Part shown: positions 17,625 through 26,135 of the stretch, piece by piece
How the letters are laid out: each line of letters opens with the position of its first letter
Numbering within the stretch: position 1 is the stretch's first letter
NCBI GenBank assembly: GCA_903900705.1
Contig: CAIUOG010000117.1
Span: forward strand, 1-62,133
Length of the DNA stretch: 62,133 bases
Direction of reading: 5' to 3'
DNA from: an uncultured Acidobacteriia bacterium
GTDB taxonomy: Bacteria > Acidobacteriota > Terriglobia > Bryobacterales > Bryobacteraceae
Position numbers and translations under genes: made by a program
Notes under the pieces: generated by a model
Told to the model about the DNA's origin: nothing
Seen by the model: only the letters and a program-made list of their open reading frames with translations
Database searches by the model: none

Positions 17625-17657
17625 CCGGCAGGCGACTGGACCCGATCCGCCTGCCGG
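17625..17657. terminator. Hairpin between convergent toxin and cytochrome genes
   Basis: CCGGCAGGCG (17625-17634), 13-base loop, CGCCTGCCGG (17648-17657); ten perfect pairs. It lies 15 bp after the PIN toxin stop and 31 bp after the cytochrome stop on the other strand, so it can serve both. No strong U-tract on either side. Confidence 0.6.
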
Positions 17658-17687
17658 GACGAAATGCGTTACAGCTGCAAAAACGGT

Positions 17688-18068
17688 TTAGAGACCCTTG
17701 AACTTGTTGCCGTCGCGATAGACCGCGTGGCAGCCCTGGCAGTTCGCGCCCACTTTGCTGACGGCGGCTTTGGCATCGTCGAGCGAACCGGCGGCAACGC
17801 CTGCCTTGAAGGCATCGCTGGCGGCCATGGAGAACTTCACGGCGTCGTCCTTACCCTTGGCTTTGAAGAAAGCGCTGATCTTGTCGAAGTTTTCCGAAGC
17901 TTCCTTCGCCTTGGCGTCGAAAGCGGCTTTGTCCGCGGCCTGGCGGGTGGCGCCGTTGGCTCCCGCGGCGGCCTTCATGGCGGTCTGGAAGGTGGCGAGT
18001 TCGTCCTGGGCAAACAGCCCGAACGCACTGAAAGCGAGAATGGAGATGAGAATTGTAGCTTTACGCAT
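17688..18068 (-). CDS. Cytochrome c' (class II cytochrome c), exported
   Basis: 126 aa. The signal peptide MRKATILISILAFSAFGLFAQ is followed by a four-helix region and a C-terminal heme-binding CQGCH with a following Arg (CHAVYRDG), the pattern of cytochrome c'/c-556. One heme per chain. Class II cytochromes bind gases such as NO or transfer electrons in the periplasm. The frame is open further upstream, but the signal peptide and the position of the SET gene on the other strand fix the start at 18068. Confidence 0.88.
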   Translation of the reverse strand: MRKATILISILAFSAFGLFAQDELATFQTAMKAAAGANGATRQAADKAAFDAKAKEASENFDKISAFFKAKGKDDAVKFSMAASDAFKAGVAAGSLDDAKAAVSKVGANCQGCHAVYRDGNKFKGL

Positions 18069-18182
18069 GGAGTCCAGCATATCGCGTTCCGGGCGGTACG
18101 GTGTACATCCAGGGGCAAGATGAAGCTGTAATAATCTGTAAGCGCTTCTCTTCAGCAAGTCTGTATCGCTACAATTGCGGGA

Positions 18183-18656
18183 ATGGCAAGGCGCAAGTCC
18201 TCGCAGGTCCCCGATACGCCGGCTCCGGTCGTCAACGAGAAGTATGCCTGTTTCAAGCTGGAAATCCGCCCCTCGAAAATCCACCGCTGGGGCATTTATG
18301 CGGCCGAGGATATTCCGCCGCGGCGCAAGGTCATCGAATATGCCGGCGAGCGCATCAGCCGCCGGGAAACCAAGCGGCGCGCCGATGAAACGCCACACCT
18401 GATTTACCTGTTCACGCTCGATTCTTACTGGACTCTCGATGGCTCGGTCGGCGGCAGCGGCGCGGAATACATCAACCACTGCTGCGATCCGAACATCGTG
18501 ACGCGGATCGTGAGCGGTCACATCCTCTACTTCTCCCGGAAAGCCATCAAAAAGGGCGAGGAACTCACCGTCGATTACCACTTTTCGAAGGACGTGGAAC
18601 GTGTGCCGTGCAAGTGCGGCGCCGCCAACTGCCGGGGCAGCATCAATCTGCTTTAG
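18183..18656 (+). CDS. SET-domain protein (putative lysine methyltransferase)
   Basis: 157 aa. SET motifs in order: HRWGIYAAEDI (SAM-binding start), EYAGERI, the knot motif YINHCCDPN (equivalent to NHSCxPN) and GEELTVDY. A post-SET zinc motif CKCGAANCRG follows. Eukaryotic relatives methylate histone lysines. Bacterial SET proteins are known but their substrates are poorly defined; a ribosomal or DNA-associated basic protein is possible. The N-terminus is short and basic (MARRKSSQ). No SNF2 or other chromatin-type gene is nearby. It overlaps the convergent enolase-like gene by 14 bp. Confidence 0.85.
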   Translation: MARRKSSQVPDTPAPVVNEKYACFKLEIRPSKIHRWGIYAAEDIPPRRKVIEYAGERISRRETKRRADETPHLIYLFTLDSYWTLDGSVGGSGAEYINHCCDPNIVTRIVSGHILYFSRKAIKKGEELTVDYHFSKDVERVPCKCGAANCRGSINLL

Positions 18657-19872
18657 GCAGTTCCCACTTTTCGATTTCGAGCAGTCGGTTGTACTTGGCC
18701 AGGCGCTCGGAGCGCGTGATCGACCCGATCTTGATGCGGCCCGCGCCGGAGGCCACCGCCAGATCGGCAAGAAACGAATCCTCGGTCTCCCCGCTCCGCG
18801 CCGAGATAACCGCCGTGTAGCCCGCCTCGCAAGCCCGGTCGATTACGCCGAAGGTTTCCGTCAGCGTGCCAATCTGATTCATCTTCACCAGCACCGCATT
18901 CGCCACGCCTGTTTCAATGCCCCGGTTCAGGCGGTCGATATTGGTGACGAAGAGGTCGTCACCCACCAGCGCGACGGATTTGCCGAGGCGGGCGGTGAGC
19001 GTCCGCCAGCCCTCCCAGTCATCCTCCGCGAGCGCGTCTTCGATGGACGCGATGCCGTAGCGGGGGATCCACTCTTCGAGCACACTGGTCATCTCCGCGG
19101 CCGTTCGCTTGCGGCCTTCGAGCGTGTAGAAGCCATCTTCGTGGAAGTGAGTGGAGGCCACGTCGAGCGCGATATCCATGTCGGCGTTCGCCTCCTCAAT
19201 AGCTTCCCGGAGCAACGCCACTGCCTGTTCGTTTGATTCGAGGCGCGGCCCCCACCCGCCCTCATCGGCCACGCCCGTCAGCGTGTAGCCGCGTGAGTGA
19301 AGCAGTTTCGCGGTGGTGGCATGGACACGCACGATGGCTTCCAGCATGTCGCCGAGGCCATCCACGCCGCGCGGCAGAACCAGAAAATCCTGGAATTCCA
19401 GGTTCCGCCCGGCATGCAGACCGCCGGAGAGGATATTGACCATCGGCACGGGAAGCAGAGGCGTCCGATCCCCGGCCAGGTGCCGCCACAGCGGAATGCC
19501 GCGGCTCATGGCGGCCGCGCGGGCGACCGCGCAGGAGATCGCCAGGATCGCGTTCGCGCCGAGGCGGCTCTTATCGGGTGTGCCGTCGGTCTCCCGCAGA
19601 CGGCGGTCAATGCCCGCCTGATCCGCGGCATTCATTTGCAGCACGGCCGGGCCAAGCGTTTCCTCCACGTTCCGGACCGCCTGCCGCACGCCCTGGCCGG
19701 CATAGCGGGCCTCGCCATCACGCAGTTCGAGCGCCTCATGGCGGCCGGTGGAAGCGCCGGAGGGTACCTGGGCGACGGCGCGGGTGCCATCGGACAGGCG
19801 AACCTCTGCCTGTAGCGTGGGCTTGCCGCGCGAATCGAGAATTTCGAGCGCGCGGATCTGTTGGATTTTCAT
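18643..19872 (-). CDS. Enolase-family protein with altered active site
   Basis: 409 aa, slightly short for enolase (about 430). General base K330 (LVKMNQIGT), E204 (DEGG), metal ligands D237, E278 and D305, and K381 (IKIGSITRSER) are retained. The loop SHRSGETED is SARSGETED here, so the phosphate-contacting His (E. coli H370) is Ala358. The QEF motif is QDF (D162), and NGGxHA is SGGLHA. It may be a working but divergent enolase or a paralogue acting on another 2-phospho acid. The start overlaps the upstream kinase stop (ATGA), so the two are co-translated. Keeping eno as the symbol would be premature. Confidence 0.8.
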   Translation of the reverse strand: MKIQQIRALEILDSRGKPTLQAEVRLSDGTRAVAQVPSGASTGRHEALELRDGEARYAGQGVRQAVRNVEETLGPAVLQMNAADQAGIDRRLRETDGTPDKSRLGANAILAISCAVARAAAMSRGIPLWRHLAGDRTPLLPVPMVNILSGGLHAGRNLEFQDFLVLPRGVDGLGDMLEAIVRVHATTAKLLHSRGYTLTGVADEGGWGPRLESNEQAVALLREAIEEANADMDIALDVASTHFHEDGFYTLEGRKRTAAEMTSVLEEWIPRYGIASIEDALAEDDWEGWRTLTARLGKSVALVGDDLFVTNIDRLNRGIETGVANAVLVKMNQIGTLTETFGVIDRACEAGYTAVISARSGETEDSFLADLAVASGAGRIKIGSITRSERLAKYNRLLEIEKWELPKAD

Positions 19873-20882
19873 GCCTCGAAAGCCTCGGTGATATCGGTAA
19901 TGGGGTTGCGGATCATGGAAAGGGCCCGCCGGCGCGCCGTGGTGGCCATCGCGGCGTCCAAATATTCGGCCGGGGATTTGCCATCCACGCGGGCGAGCAG
20001 CAGGGCGGGGAGGTGCTCGAAGGCCGCCGTCCCGATCCATCGGGCATCCGGCGGGAGCGCGGTTTCAAGGGCGCGGAGAAACTCTACCGCCAGCCGCCGC
20101 AGTCCGTCGCGATACTGTGGCAGCGCAATGCTCTTGAGCAGCAGGTGATTCAGCAGAAAGGCGACGTCATAGGCGGGGTCGCCGAAGTGGATGACCTCCC
20201 AGTCGATCACCCAAAGTTCCCCTGTGATGTCGATGAGCAGGTTTTTCGGGCTCCAGTCGCCATGCACCAGGCTTACGCGTCGTGCGGCGGAGCGGGCGAT
20301 CAGGGCATCGAACCAGTCGGCTGTGTCCGGGTTGCGGCGCGCGGCGGCGCGATAGTAAGGGTCGATGCGGAGTTGATCGAAGACGGTCTGGTCCCCGAAG
20401 AGGCTCTCCGCTTCCGGATGATGCCAGGAGGCTGCGATGATGGAGCCGAGCATCGTGCCGGCGGCGCGTGCGGCGGCTGGATCAAGTTCGCCGCGGAACA
20501 GCCGCGTTTTCCACATCTCCGCTGAGCGGGGAGCGGCTTCCATGGCAATGATGTAATCGGCGCGGTCCTCAGCCAGCAGACGCGGGACGCGACCTCCCTG
20601 CAGACTGCTGCTCCGCGACGGATCGTTAAGCCAGCGCATGATTTCGGCTTCGCGGAAAATGCGGTCGCGGTCCGACAGCCATTCCTGCTCGACGCGAAGC
20701 TTTCCGAGGGACTGTTTCAAAACGGCTCGACCGTGCGGCCCTTCGGTGAGAATGACTTTGTTCGAAACCCCGCCGCCCAGTTCCTCCGAACGGGAGGGCT
20801 CCGGAGGCAGTCCGGTGTTCCGCGGCAGGTTGGCTGCCCAGTCGGCGGCGTTCAATGGTGTCAGTTCCCGCACTCTGGTCAA
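19869..20882 (-). CDS. APH/choline-kinase-family phosphotransferase
   Basis: 337 aa. Protein-kinase-like small-molecule kinase. A Gly-rich loop LGGGVSNKVILTEG with the lysine at AVLKQSLGKL precedes the Brenner motif SLVHGDWSPKNLLID and the metal-binding DWE in WVIDWEVIHFGDPAYD. The family includes methylthioribose, homoserine, choline and aminoglycoside kinases. Asp-Trp-Glu and a long FGDPAYDVAFL segment are closest in feel to methylthioribose kinase, but no methionine-salvage genes adjoin. It is translationally coupled to the enolase-like gene, suggesting that the kinase makes a phosphorylated substrate for it. Confidence 0.8.
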   Translation of the reverse strand: MTRVRELTPLNAADWAANLPRNTGLPPEPSRSEELGGGVSNKVILTEGPHGRAVLKQSLGKLRVEQEWLSDRDRIFREAEIMRWLNDPSRSSSLQGGRVPRLLAEDRADYIIAMEAAPRSAEMWKTRLFRGELDPAAARAAGTMLGSIIAASWHHPEAESLFGDQTVFDQLRIDPYYRAAARRNPDTADWFDALIARSAARRVSLVHGDWSPKNLLIDITGELWVIDWEVIHFGDPAYDVAFLLNHLLLKSIALPQYRDGLRRLAVEFLRALETALPPDARWIGTAAFEHLPALLLARVDGKSPAEYLDAAMATTARRRALSMIRNPITDITEAFEA

Positions 20883-20976
20883 TCGTATCGCGCAAAAGTT
20901 TTTATGAGAAAAACCTCCCGGCGCGGCACTAAACTTTTTAGAACATTTGGCCGATTGTAATTACGAGGTTATTTGA

Positions 20977-21663
20977 ATGAACAGTTATCCCGACGTCCAC
21001 GAAGCAACCGAAGCCAGAGCGAAAACCATCCTGATCTGCGATACGCAGCCGGTTGCCATGGAGGGACTCCGGGCGCTGCTCGAAAACAGCGGGGATCTGA
21101 CTTGCATCGGCGCGGTTGCCAGTCTGGAGGCTGCTTTGGAACTGACCACCGCGATCTCACCGGCGGCAATCATTCTGGATAAAGGGCTTGGCATGCATTC
21201 CCTGATGGACTGGCTGCACCACCTGGGCACCTCGCTGGGTTCGGCGGCAGTCGCGCCGGCGCCGGTGGTCTGGGGCACGGGCATCACGGAGGCGGAAGCG
21301 CTGCGTCTGCTGCAGGCCGGTGCGCGCGGAATCGTGCGGCGGACCTCGGCGCCGGAAGTCCTGCTGACCTGTCTGCGGGCGGTGACGAACGGCACCACTT
21401 GGATGGAAGAGGGCATTTTCGGCAATACCGAACGGCTGATGAAGCCTCGCCGGTCTGAGCTGACGCCTCGGGAACGGGAGATCGTTACGCTGGTCGAGCG
21501 CGGCTTGCGGAACCGGGACATCGGGCGGCAATTAGGCATTCAGACGGGTACCGTGAAAATCCACCTGAAGCATATCTTCGAGAAGACGGGTGTGCGCGGG
21601 CGTTATGGTCTGGCTCTCACGGGTTTGCGTGGCAAGGGTGCGTTGCCGCTGCCGCCCATGTAA
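20977..21663 (+). CDS. LuxR/NarL-type response regulator
   Basis: 228 aa. The N-terminal receiver domain has an acidic pocket residue (ILICDTQPVAMEG) and a probable phospho-acceptor Asp in IILDKGLG. A C-terminal LuxR helix-turn-helix follows (ELTPREREIVTLVERGLRNRDIGRQL and TVKIHLKHIFEKTGV). No sensor kinase is adjacent, so it is an orphan. The N-terminal 17 residues before the receiver are extra. Preceded by about 90 bp of AT-richer DNA with TGTAAT near 20956, a possible -10. Confidence 0.85.
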   Translation: MNSYPDVHEATEARAKTILICDTQPVAMEGLRALLENSGDLTCIGAVASLEAALELTTAISPAAIILDKGLGMHSLMDWLHHLGTSLGSAAVAPAPVVWGTGITEAEALRLLQAGARGIVRRTSAPEVLLTCLRAVTNGTTWMEEGIFGNTERLMKPRRSELTPREREIVTLVERGLRNRDIGRQLGIQTGTVKIHLKHIFEKTGVRGRYGLALTGLRGKGALPLPPM

Positions 21664-21669
21664 AGCCGC

Positions 21670-22143
21670 CTACCTAGTTTGAGCGATTTCGCCCGTGGTC
21701 GCCTGGACCACGCGAATGTAGTCCTCGGGTTTCAGCAGAATCTGTGTGCCGCGAACCCCGGCGGAGACGGTGATCAGGTCGAAGAGAATCGCCGTCTCAT
21801 CCACGTAAACCGGGTAGTCCTTTTTGCAGGCCAGGGCGGTGACCCCGCCACGGATATAACCGGTCAGCGGGAGCACTTCCTTCAGCGAGGCCAGTTCCAT
21901 TTTCCGGTTGCCGGAGAGCTTCGCCAGCGCTTTCAGGTCCAGTTCCGTGTTGCCGGGAATCACTGCCAGGCAAACGCCGTTCCGGTCGCCGTGGACCACC
22001 AGCGTCTTAAACACCTGTTCCGCCGGAAGCCCCACTTTGGCGGCAACGGTCTCTGCGCTCAGATCGTCGGGATCCACCTCATATTCCCGCAGCGAATAAG
22101 AGATGCCCGCGGAATCCAGAATTCTGACGGCGTTGGTCTTCAA
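21670..22143 (-). CDS. ybaK: Cys-tRNA(Pro)/Cys-tRNA(Cys) deacylase YbaK/EbsC
   Basis: 157 aa, the normal length. Editing protein that hydrolyses Cys wrongly attached to tRNA-Pro. Family motifs: MKTNAVRILDSAGISYSLREYE at the start, QVFKTLVVHGDR (with the catalytic-loop Lys), LKALAKLSGNRKMEL and TGYIRGGVTALACKKDYPVYVDE. Single gene, convergent with the response regulator (7-bp gap). Confidence 0.93.
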   Translation of the reverse strand: MKTNAVRILDSAGISYSLREYEVDPDDLSAETVAAKVGLPAEQVFKTLVVHGDRNGVCLAVIPGNTELDLKALAKLSGNRKMELASLKEVLPLTGYIRGGVTALACKKDYPVYVDETAILFDLITVSAGVRGTQILLKPEDYIRVVQATTGEIAQTR

Positions 22144-22178
22144 AACACCATGTTACTTGTGCCTGTAGAATCTACCAT

Positions 22179-23174
22179 GTGACCAGACGAACGTTTCAGA
22201 CAGCCCTTGCTACTGGTGCGCTGGCCCGCGCCGCCGCTCCGCCCGACGCTGCCGCCGGGCCAAAGATGTTGTGGGGCGATGACTCGCGACTGGGGCGTCC
22301 CTTCGCCAAAGATCCTTCGGTGATCCGGTTTGGCGGTCGCTACCTGCTCTACTACTCCGTCCCGGGGGCGGGTGGCGATTCCGGCGGTATGAGCGGCTGG
22401 GGTATCGGCATTGCCGAAAGCCGCAATCTGACGGATTGGCGGAAGGTCGGGGAACTGGCCTCCGATCGGCCCTATGAGGGCAAAGGCGTGGCCGCGCCTT
22501 GCGCCCGGGTGATTGCCAGCGAGGTTCACCTCTTTTACCAGACCTACGGAAATATGGCGCACGACGCCATCTGTCATGCGGTGTCCAAAGACGGCCTCCG
22601 GTTTGTAAAGGACGCGGAAAACCCCGTGTTCCATCCGGTCGGCGCATGGTCGGCGGGTCGGGCCATTGACGCGGAAGTCGTTCCTTTTCAGGGGAAATGG
22701 TTCCTGTATGCGGCGACGCGCGATCCTCAGATGAAGGTCCAGATGATTACGGGCGCCGTAGCGGAAAGCGGGAAGGGCTTCGGGCGGGACGCCTGGAAGA
22801 TGACCTCGGACGGGCCGTTGCTCAAGCCCGAACTGCCCTGGGAGAAGGATTGCATCGAGGCGCCGTCGGTGGTGCAGCGTGGGGACTCGCTGGTGATGTT
22901 CTACGCCGGCGCCTACAACAACGCGCCCCAGCAGATTGGCGTCGCGCGGAGCAAAGACGGCGTCCACTGGGAGCGGCTGAGCAAGGAACCGTTCCTGCCG
23001 GTGGGCAAGCCGGGGTCGTGGAATTCCTCGGAATCCGGCCATCCGGGCGCGTTTGTCGATGACGACGGGCAGACGTACCTCTTTTATCAGGGGAATCCCG
23101 ACAAGGGCAAGACGTGGCTGCTTTCGTATGTGCGGGTCGGCTGGCACGGCGATGTTCCGTATTTAATGGACTGA
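22179..23174 (+). CDS. Exported glycosidase-like five-bladed beta-propeller protein
   Basis: 331 aa, GTG start (the ATG two bases upstream is followed at once by a stop). The N-terminus MTRRTFQTALATGALARAAA resembles a Tat signal with a reduced motif. The mature part has repeated propeller-like segments: KDPSVIRFGGRYLLYYS, GIGIAESRNLTDWRKVG, IDAEVVPFQGKWFLYAATRD, IEAPSVVQRGDSLVMFYAG and VARSKDGVHWERL. This is the pattern of GH43/GH32/GH130-type proteins. Candidate catalytic acids are the Asp in KDPS and in AIDAE and the Glu in CIEAPS. The substrate is unknown. It precedes the ABC importer by 4 bp and may belong to that operon. Confidence 0.75.
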   Translation: MTRRTFQTALATGALARAAAPPDAAAGPKMLWGDDSRLGRPFAKDPSVIRFGGRYLLYYSVPGAGGDSGGMSGWGIGIAESRNLTDWRKVGELASDRPYEGKGVAAPCARVIASEVHLFYQTYGNMAHDAICHAVSKDGLRFVKDAENPVFHPVGAWSAGRAIDAEVVPFQGKWFLYAATRDPQMKVQMITGAVAESGKGFGRDAWKMTSDGPLLKPELPWEKDCIEAPSVVQRGDSLVMFYAGAYNNAPQQIGVARSKDGVHWERLSKEPFLPVGKPGSWNSSESGHPGAFVDDDGQTYLFYQGNPDKGKTWLLSYVRVGWHGDVPYLMD

Positions 23175-23178
23175 TTCC

Positions 23179-23802
23179 GTGGAATTGCTCAGGGTCCGCG
23201 ATCTCAGCATTCGCTATGGGGACCGGGAAGTTCTTCATTCTGTGAACCTTGCGCTCGGCGCCGAAGAGTTCGCCGGCCTTGCCGGGCCGTCCGGTTCCGG
23301 TAAATCCACGCTCGCCCTCGCAATTCTGAACGCGCTGCCCGCCGGGGCGTTACTCTCCGGTGAAGTCGCGTTTTCGGGCGTCGCCATGGCCCCGGTTTTT
23401 CAGGAGGCCACCGGGGCGCTGCACCCCCTGATGCGGGTCGGCAGACAGGTGGAAGAAGTGCTGCGGGCCCGTCGCCGGCCGGGGCGTGCGTTCGCGGAAG
23501 CGGCCCTCGAAAGCGTCGGCCTGCGTTCCAAAGAGTACTACCAGGCTTATCCGCACGAGTTGAGCGGCGGCGAAAAGCAACGCGTGCTGCTCGCCCAGGC
23601 GATCGCCGCGCAGCCGGACCTGCTCATCGCCGATGAACCCACGGCATCCCTCGATGCAGCCACCGGGCAGACCATCCTGGACCTTCTGCTCGACCTGCGC
23701 GCGCGGCGTGGCATGGCAATGCTGCTGATTTCGCATTCCCCCGAGCTTCTGGCGCGCTTCGGCGACCGAATCCTGACCATGCGGGATGGCGCCCTTGTCT
23801 GA
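23179..23802 (+). CDS. Peptide-type ABC importer, ATPase 1 (DppD/OppD-like, short)
   Basis: 207 aa, GTG start. Walker A GPSGSGKST, Q-loop APVFQEATGALHP, signature LSGGEKQRV, Walker B LLIADEPTASLD and H-loop ISHS are all present. OppD proteins normally run to about 330 aa; this one lacks the C-terminal oligopeptide-binding extension. First gene of a five-gene importer; it overlaps ATPase 2 by 17 bp. Confidence 0.9.
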   Translation: MELLRVRDLSIRYGDREVLHSVNLALGAEEFAGLAGPSGSGKSTLALAILNALPAGALLSGEVAFSGVAMAPVFQEATGALHPLMRVGRQVEEVLRARRRPGRAFAEAALESVGLRSKEYYQAYPHELSGGEKQRVLLAQAIAAQPDLLIADEPTASLDAATGQTILDLLLDLRARRGMAMLLISHSPELLARFGDRILTMRDGALV

Positions 23803-24442
23803 AGCAGAAACTCCGGACGTGATGGTCTCGGCGCGCGGGCTTTGCGTGGACTTTACCGGCAGGCGCGCGGTCCGTGCCGTGGATGCGGTCTCACTCGATA
23901 TCCCGCGCGGAGCAATCACCGGCTTGACCGGCCCATCGGGTTGTGGCAAATCGACTCTGGCGCGCTGTCTGGCAGGGTGGCAGATGCCCACAACGGGTTC
24001 GATTCTTCGAGGTGGCCCGGTGCAACTGGTGATGCAGGACCCCGGCATCAGCCTGAATCCCCGATTTTCAGCGTTTGAGGTGGTGGAGGAGCCGCTGCGG
24101 CTTGCCGGGCGCAGCGCGCCGGTTCCTGCCCTGCTGGAAAGGGTAGGCCTCGCCCCGGCGCACGGGCGCAGGAAATCTTCTGAATTCAGTGGCGGTGAAA
24201 AGGCCCGACTGGCGATAGCGCGTGCCTTCGCGGCGATGCCGGAGCCCGGGCTTCTGATCCTGGACGAATCGCTGAGCGGCCTCGACCCGGCCACCCGGGA
24301 GGCAATTCTGGGCCTGCTGCGGGATTTTGCCCGCGACGGCGCGGTCCTGCTGATCAGCCATGACCGGAAGCTGCTCGATTCCGTCTGCGCGGCGGTCCTG
24401 GTAATGGACCAGGGGCAGATTCAACGGGAGACGTCCGCATGA
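23786..24442 (+). CDS. Peptide-type ABC importer, ATPase 2 (DppF/OppF-like, short)
   Basis: 218 aa. Walker A GPSGCGKST, Q-loop QLVMQDPGISLNPRFS (the DP-x-x-SLNP pattern is typical of OppF/DppF), signature FSGGEKARL, Walker B LLILDESLSGLD and H-loop ISHD. Walker B ends in DES rather than DEP, with the catalytic Glu present. It too lacks the usual C-terminal extension. An internal start at 23822 is possible. Overlaps the permease start by 4 bp. Confidence 0.9.
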   Translation: MAPLSEAETPDVMVSARGLCVDFTGRRAVRAVDAVSLDIPRGAITGLTGPSGCGKSTLARCLAGWQMPTTGSILRGGPVQLVMQDPGISLNPRFSAFEVVEEPLRLAGRSAPVPALLERVGLAPAHGRRKSSEFSGGEKARLAIARAFAAMPEPGLLILDESLSGLDPATREAILGLLRDFARDGAVLLISHDRKLLDSVCAAVLVMDQGQIQRETSA

Positions 24443-25359
24443 GGGTCGCGTGGCTGTTGCGCCGCCTGCTGCATTCCGTGGCGCTCCTATTTGCGGTATC
24501 GGTGTTCTCCTTCCTGCTCGCCCACTTTGCGCCAGGCGGATTCTTCGACGACCTGCAACTGAACCCGCAGATCTCGCCCGAAACCGTCTGGCAACTGCGT
24601 CATCGTTATGGCCTGGACCGCCCTCTTCCCCTTCAATACGCGAAATGGGCGGCGTCGGCGGCGCGCGGGGATTTCGGCGCTTCCCTCGCCTGGCAGCAGC
24701 CTGTGGCTCCGATTCTGCTTCCCCGATTGCGCCACACTCTGCAACTGACCGGAACGGCGGCTGCGCTGGCCTGGCTCTGCGGTCTTCCCCTCGGGCTGCT
24801 GGCGGCGCGAAAGCGGCGCGGGTTGCTGAGCCGTTTGGGCGTGACCATCAGTTCGATGCTGCTGGTAACGCCCGAACTGCTCCTCATTCTGGTACTCATG
24901 CTGGCCGCGATCCGCCTCGGCTTCCCCGGTCTGCTCACCAGCTTCGCGCTCCCTCTGGGTGTGCTGGTGGCGGGCATGTTCCCGTTGGTGTTCCTGCATA
25001 CGCGGTCGGCCACGCTCGAAGTCCTCGACGCCGCGTTCATCCGTTCCGCCCGGGCGCACGGCATCCGGGGGACGCGTTTGTGGCTGGTCTACATTCTGCC
25101 GGCGGCGGGGAATCCGCTCATTTCTCTGTTCGGCCTGTCTCTGGGGGGCCTTGTCGGGGCTTCTCTGGTGGTGGAAACAGTTCTCAGCCGGCCCGGATTG
25201 GGTTCGCTTTTTCTGGACGCGATTGCGAACCGGGATCTGGATGTCGTCACAGCCGTGATGCTGCTTTCCGCCACCTGCCTGATTGGGGGAAATCTGCTGG
25301 CGGACGCGATTCTGGCCTGGAATGACCCTCGGATTGCGTCCGGAGGCTCCCGTGAATAA
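24439..25359 (+). CDS. Peptide-type ABC importer, permease 1 (DppB-like)
   Basis: 306 aa. Six predicted membrane helices, beginning WLLRRLLHSVALLFAVSVFSFLLAHFAPGG and followed by the family's HRYGLDRPLPLQYAKW. The EAA-type coupling segment is AFIRSARAHGIRGTRLWLVYILPAA, which docks to the ATPases. Its stop lies inside the start of permease 2. Confidence 0.92.
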   Translation: MRVAWLLRRLLHSVALLFAVSVFSFLLAHFAPGGFFDDLQLNPQISPETVWQLRHRYGLDRPLPLQYAKWAASAARGDFGASLAWQQPVAPILLPRLRHTLQLTGTAAALAWLCGLPLGLLAARKRRGLLSRLGVTISSMLLVTPELLLILVLMLAAIRLGFPGLLTSFALPLGVLVAGMFPLVFLHTRSATLEVLDAAFIRSARAHGIRGTRLWLVYILPAAGNPLISLFGLSLGGLVGASLVVETVLSRPGLGSLFLDAIANRDLDVVTAVMLLSATCLIGGNLLADAILAWNDPRIASGGSRE

Positions 25360-26131
25360 GCCGGTCCGCCTCCTCCTCGCTATCCTGCTGATTCTGCTGG
25401 CGATTCCCTGGAGCGACGGCGCCCGGCAGGATCGTGCGATACCCTTTCACCCGCCCGACGGCGCGCACTGGCTCGGTACGGACGGGTTCGGTCGGGACGT
25501 ACTGACCCGGCTGGTGGCCGGCACGCGCGCCTCTCTTGCCGCCGGTCTGCTGGCCACCGCCCTCGCGCTCGCCGTCGCCACCGTTCTGGGCGCTCTGGCG
25601 GGCTACTACCCGGGTTGGCGTGATGAGTTCGCCATGCGCCTGGCGGAACTCTTCCAGTCGCTGCCATGGCTATATCTGGTGCTGGGGATTCGTTCGGTCC
25701 TGCCACTGTCCCTGCCGCCTTCCCTCGCGCTCCTCGGCATTGCTCTGGTTTCCGGTCTCACTGGCTGGACCCGCCCGGCGCGATTGGTCCGCGGCGTGGT
25801 CCTGAGCGCCCGGACCCGTGATTACGTTCTGGCCGCCAGGGCGTTCGGGGCGGGTGACCTGTACCTTTTGCGCCGTCACATCCTGCCGGAAACCTTCCCG
25901 GTCCTCGCTGTGCAGGCCTCTGTCCTGCTGCCTCAGTTCATTCTGGCTGAGGTCACGCTGTCCTTTCTGGGGCTCGGAATCGGGGAACCGGCGCCCAGCC
26001 TGGGCGGGATGCTGAGTGCGCTGCGGGATCTTTCTGTCCTGAGCACTTATCCATGGATGTTGTCACCAGCAGTTGTACTGTTACTCACTTTGACTGGCTG
26101 TAACTGGCTGACAAGGCATTCGAACCGCTAA
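25352..26131 (+). CDS. Peptide-type ABC importer, permease 2 (DppC-like)
   Basis: 259 aa from GTG 25352 (8-bp overlap with permease 1). After the first helix comes the DppC signature HWLGTDGFGRDVLTRLVAGTRASL, then a coupling segment ARTRDYVLAARAFGAGDLYLLRRHILPE and a final pair of helices. The frame is open upstream to 25283, but that would overlap permease 1 by 77 bp without any membrane sense, so GTG is chosen. Confidence 0.9.
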   Translation: MNKPVRLLLAILLILLAIPWSDGARQDRAIPFHPPDGAHWLGTDGFGRDVLTRLVAGTRASLAAGLLATALALAVATVLGALAGYYPGWRDEFAMRLAELFQSLPWLYLVLGIRSVLPLSLPPSLALLGIALVSGLTGWTRPARLVRGVVLSARTRDYVLAARAFGAGDLYLLRRHILPETFPVLAVQASVLLPQFILAEVTLSFLGLGIGEPAPSLGGMLSALRDLSVLSTYPWMLSPAVVLLLTLTGCNWLTRHSNR

Positions 26132-26135
26132 ACTG

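Noticed and set aside
26100-26135. tRNA-like word (attcgaaccgc) between the importer genes
   Set aside because: No cloverleaf stems or CCA end around it.
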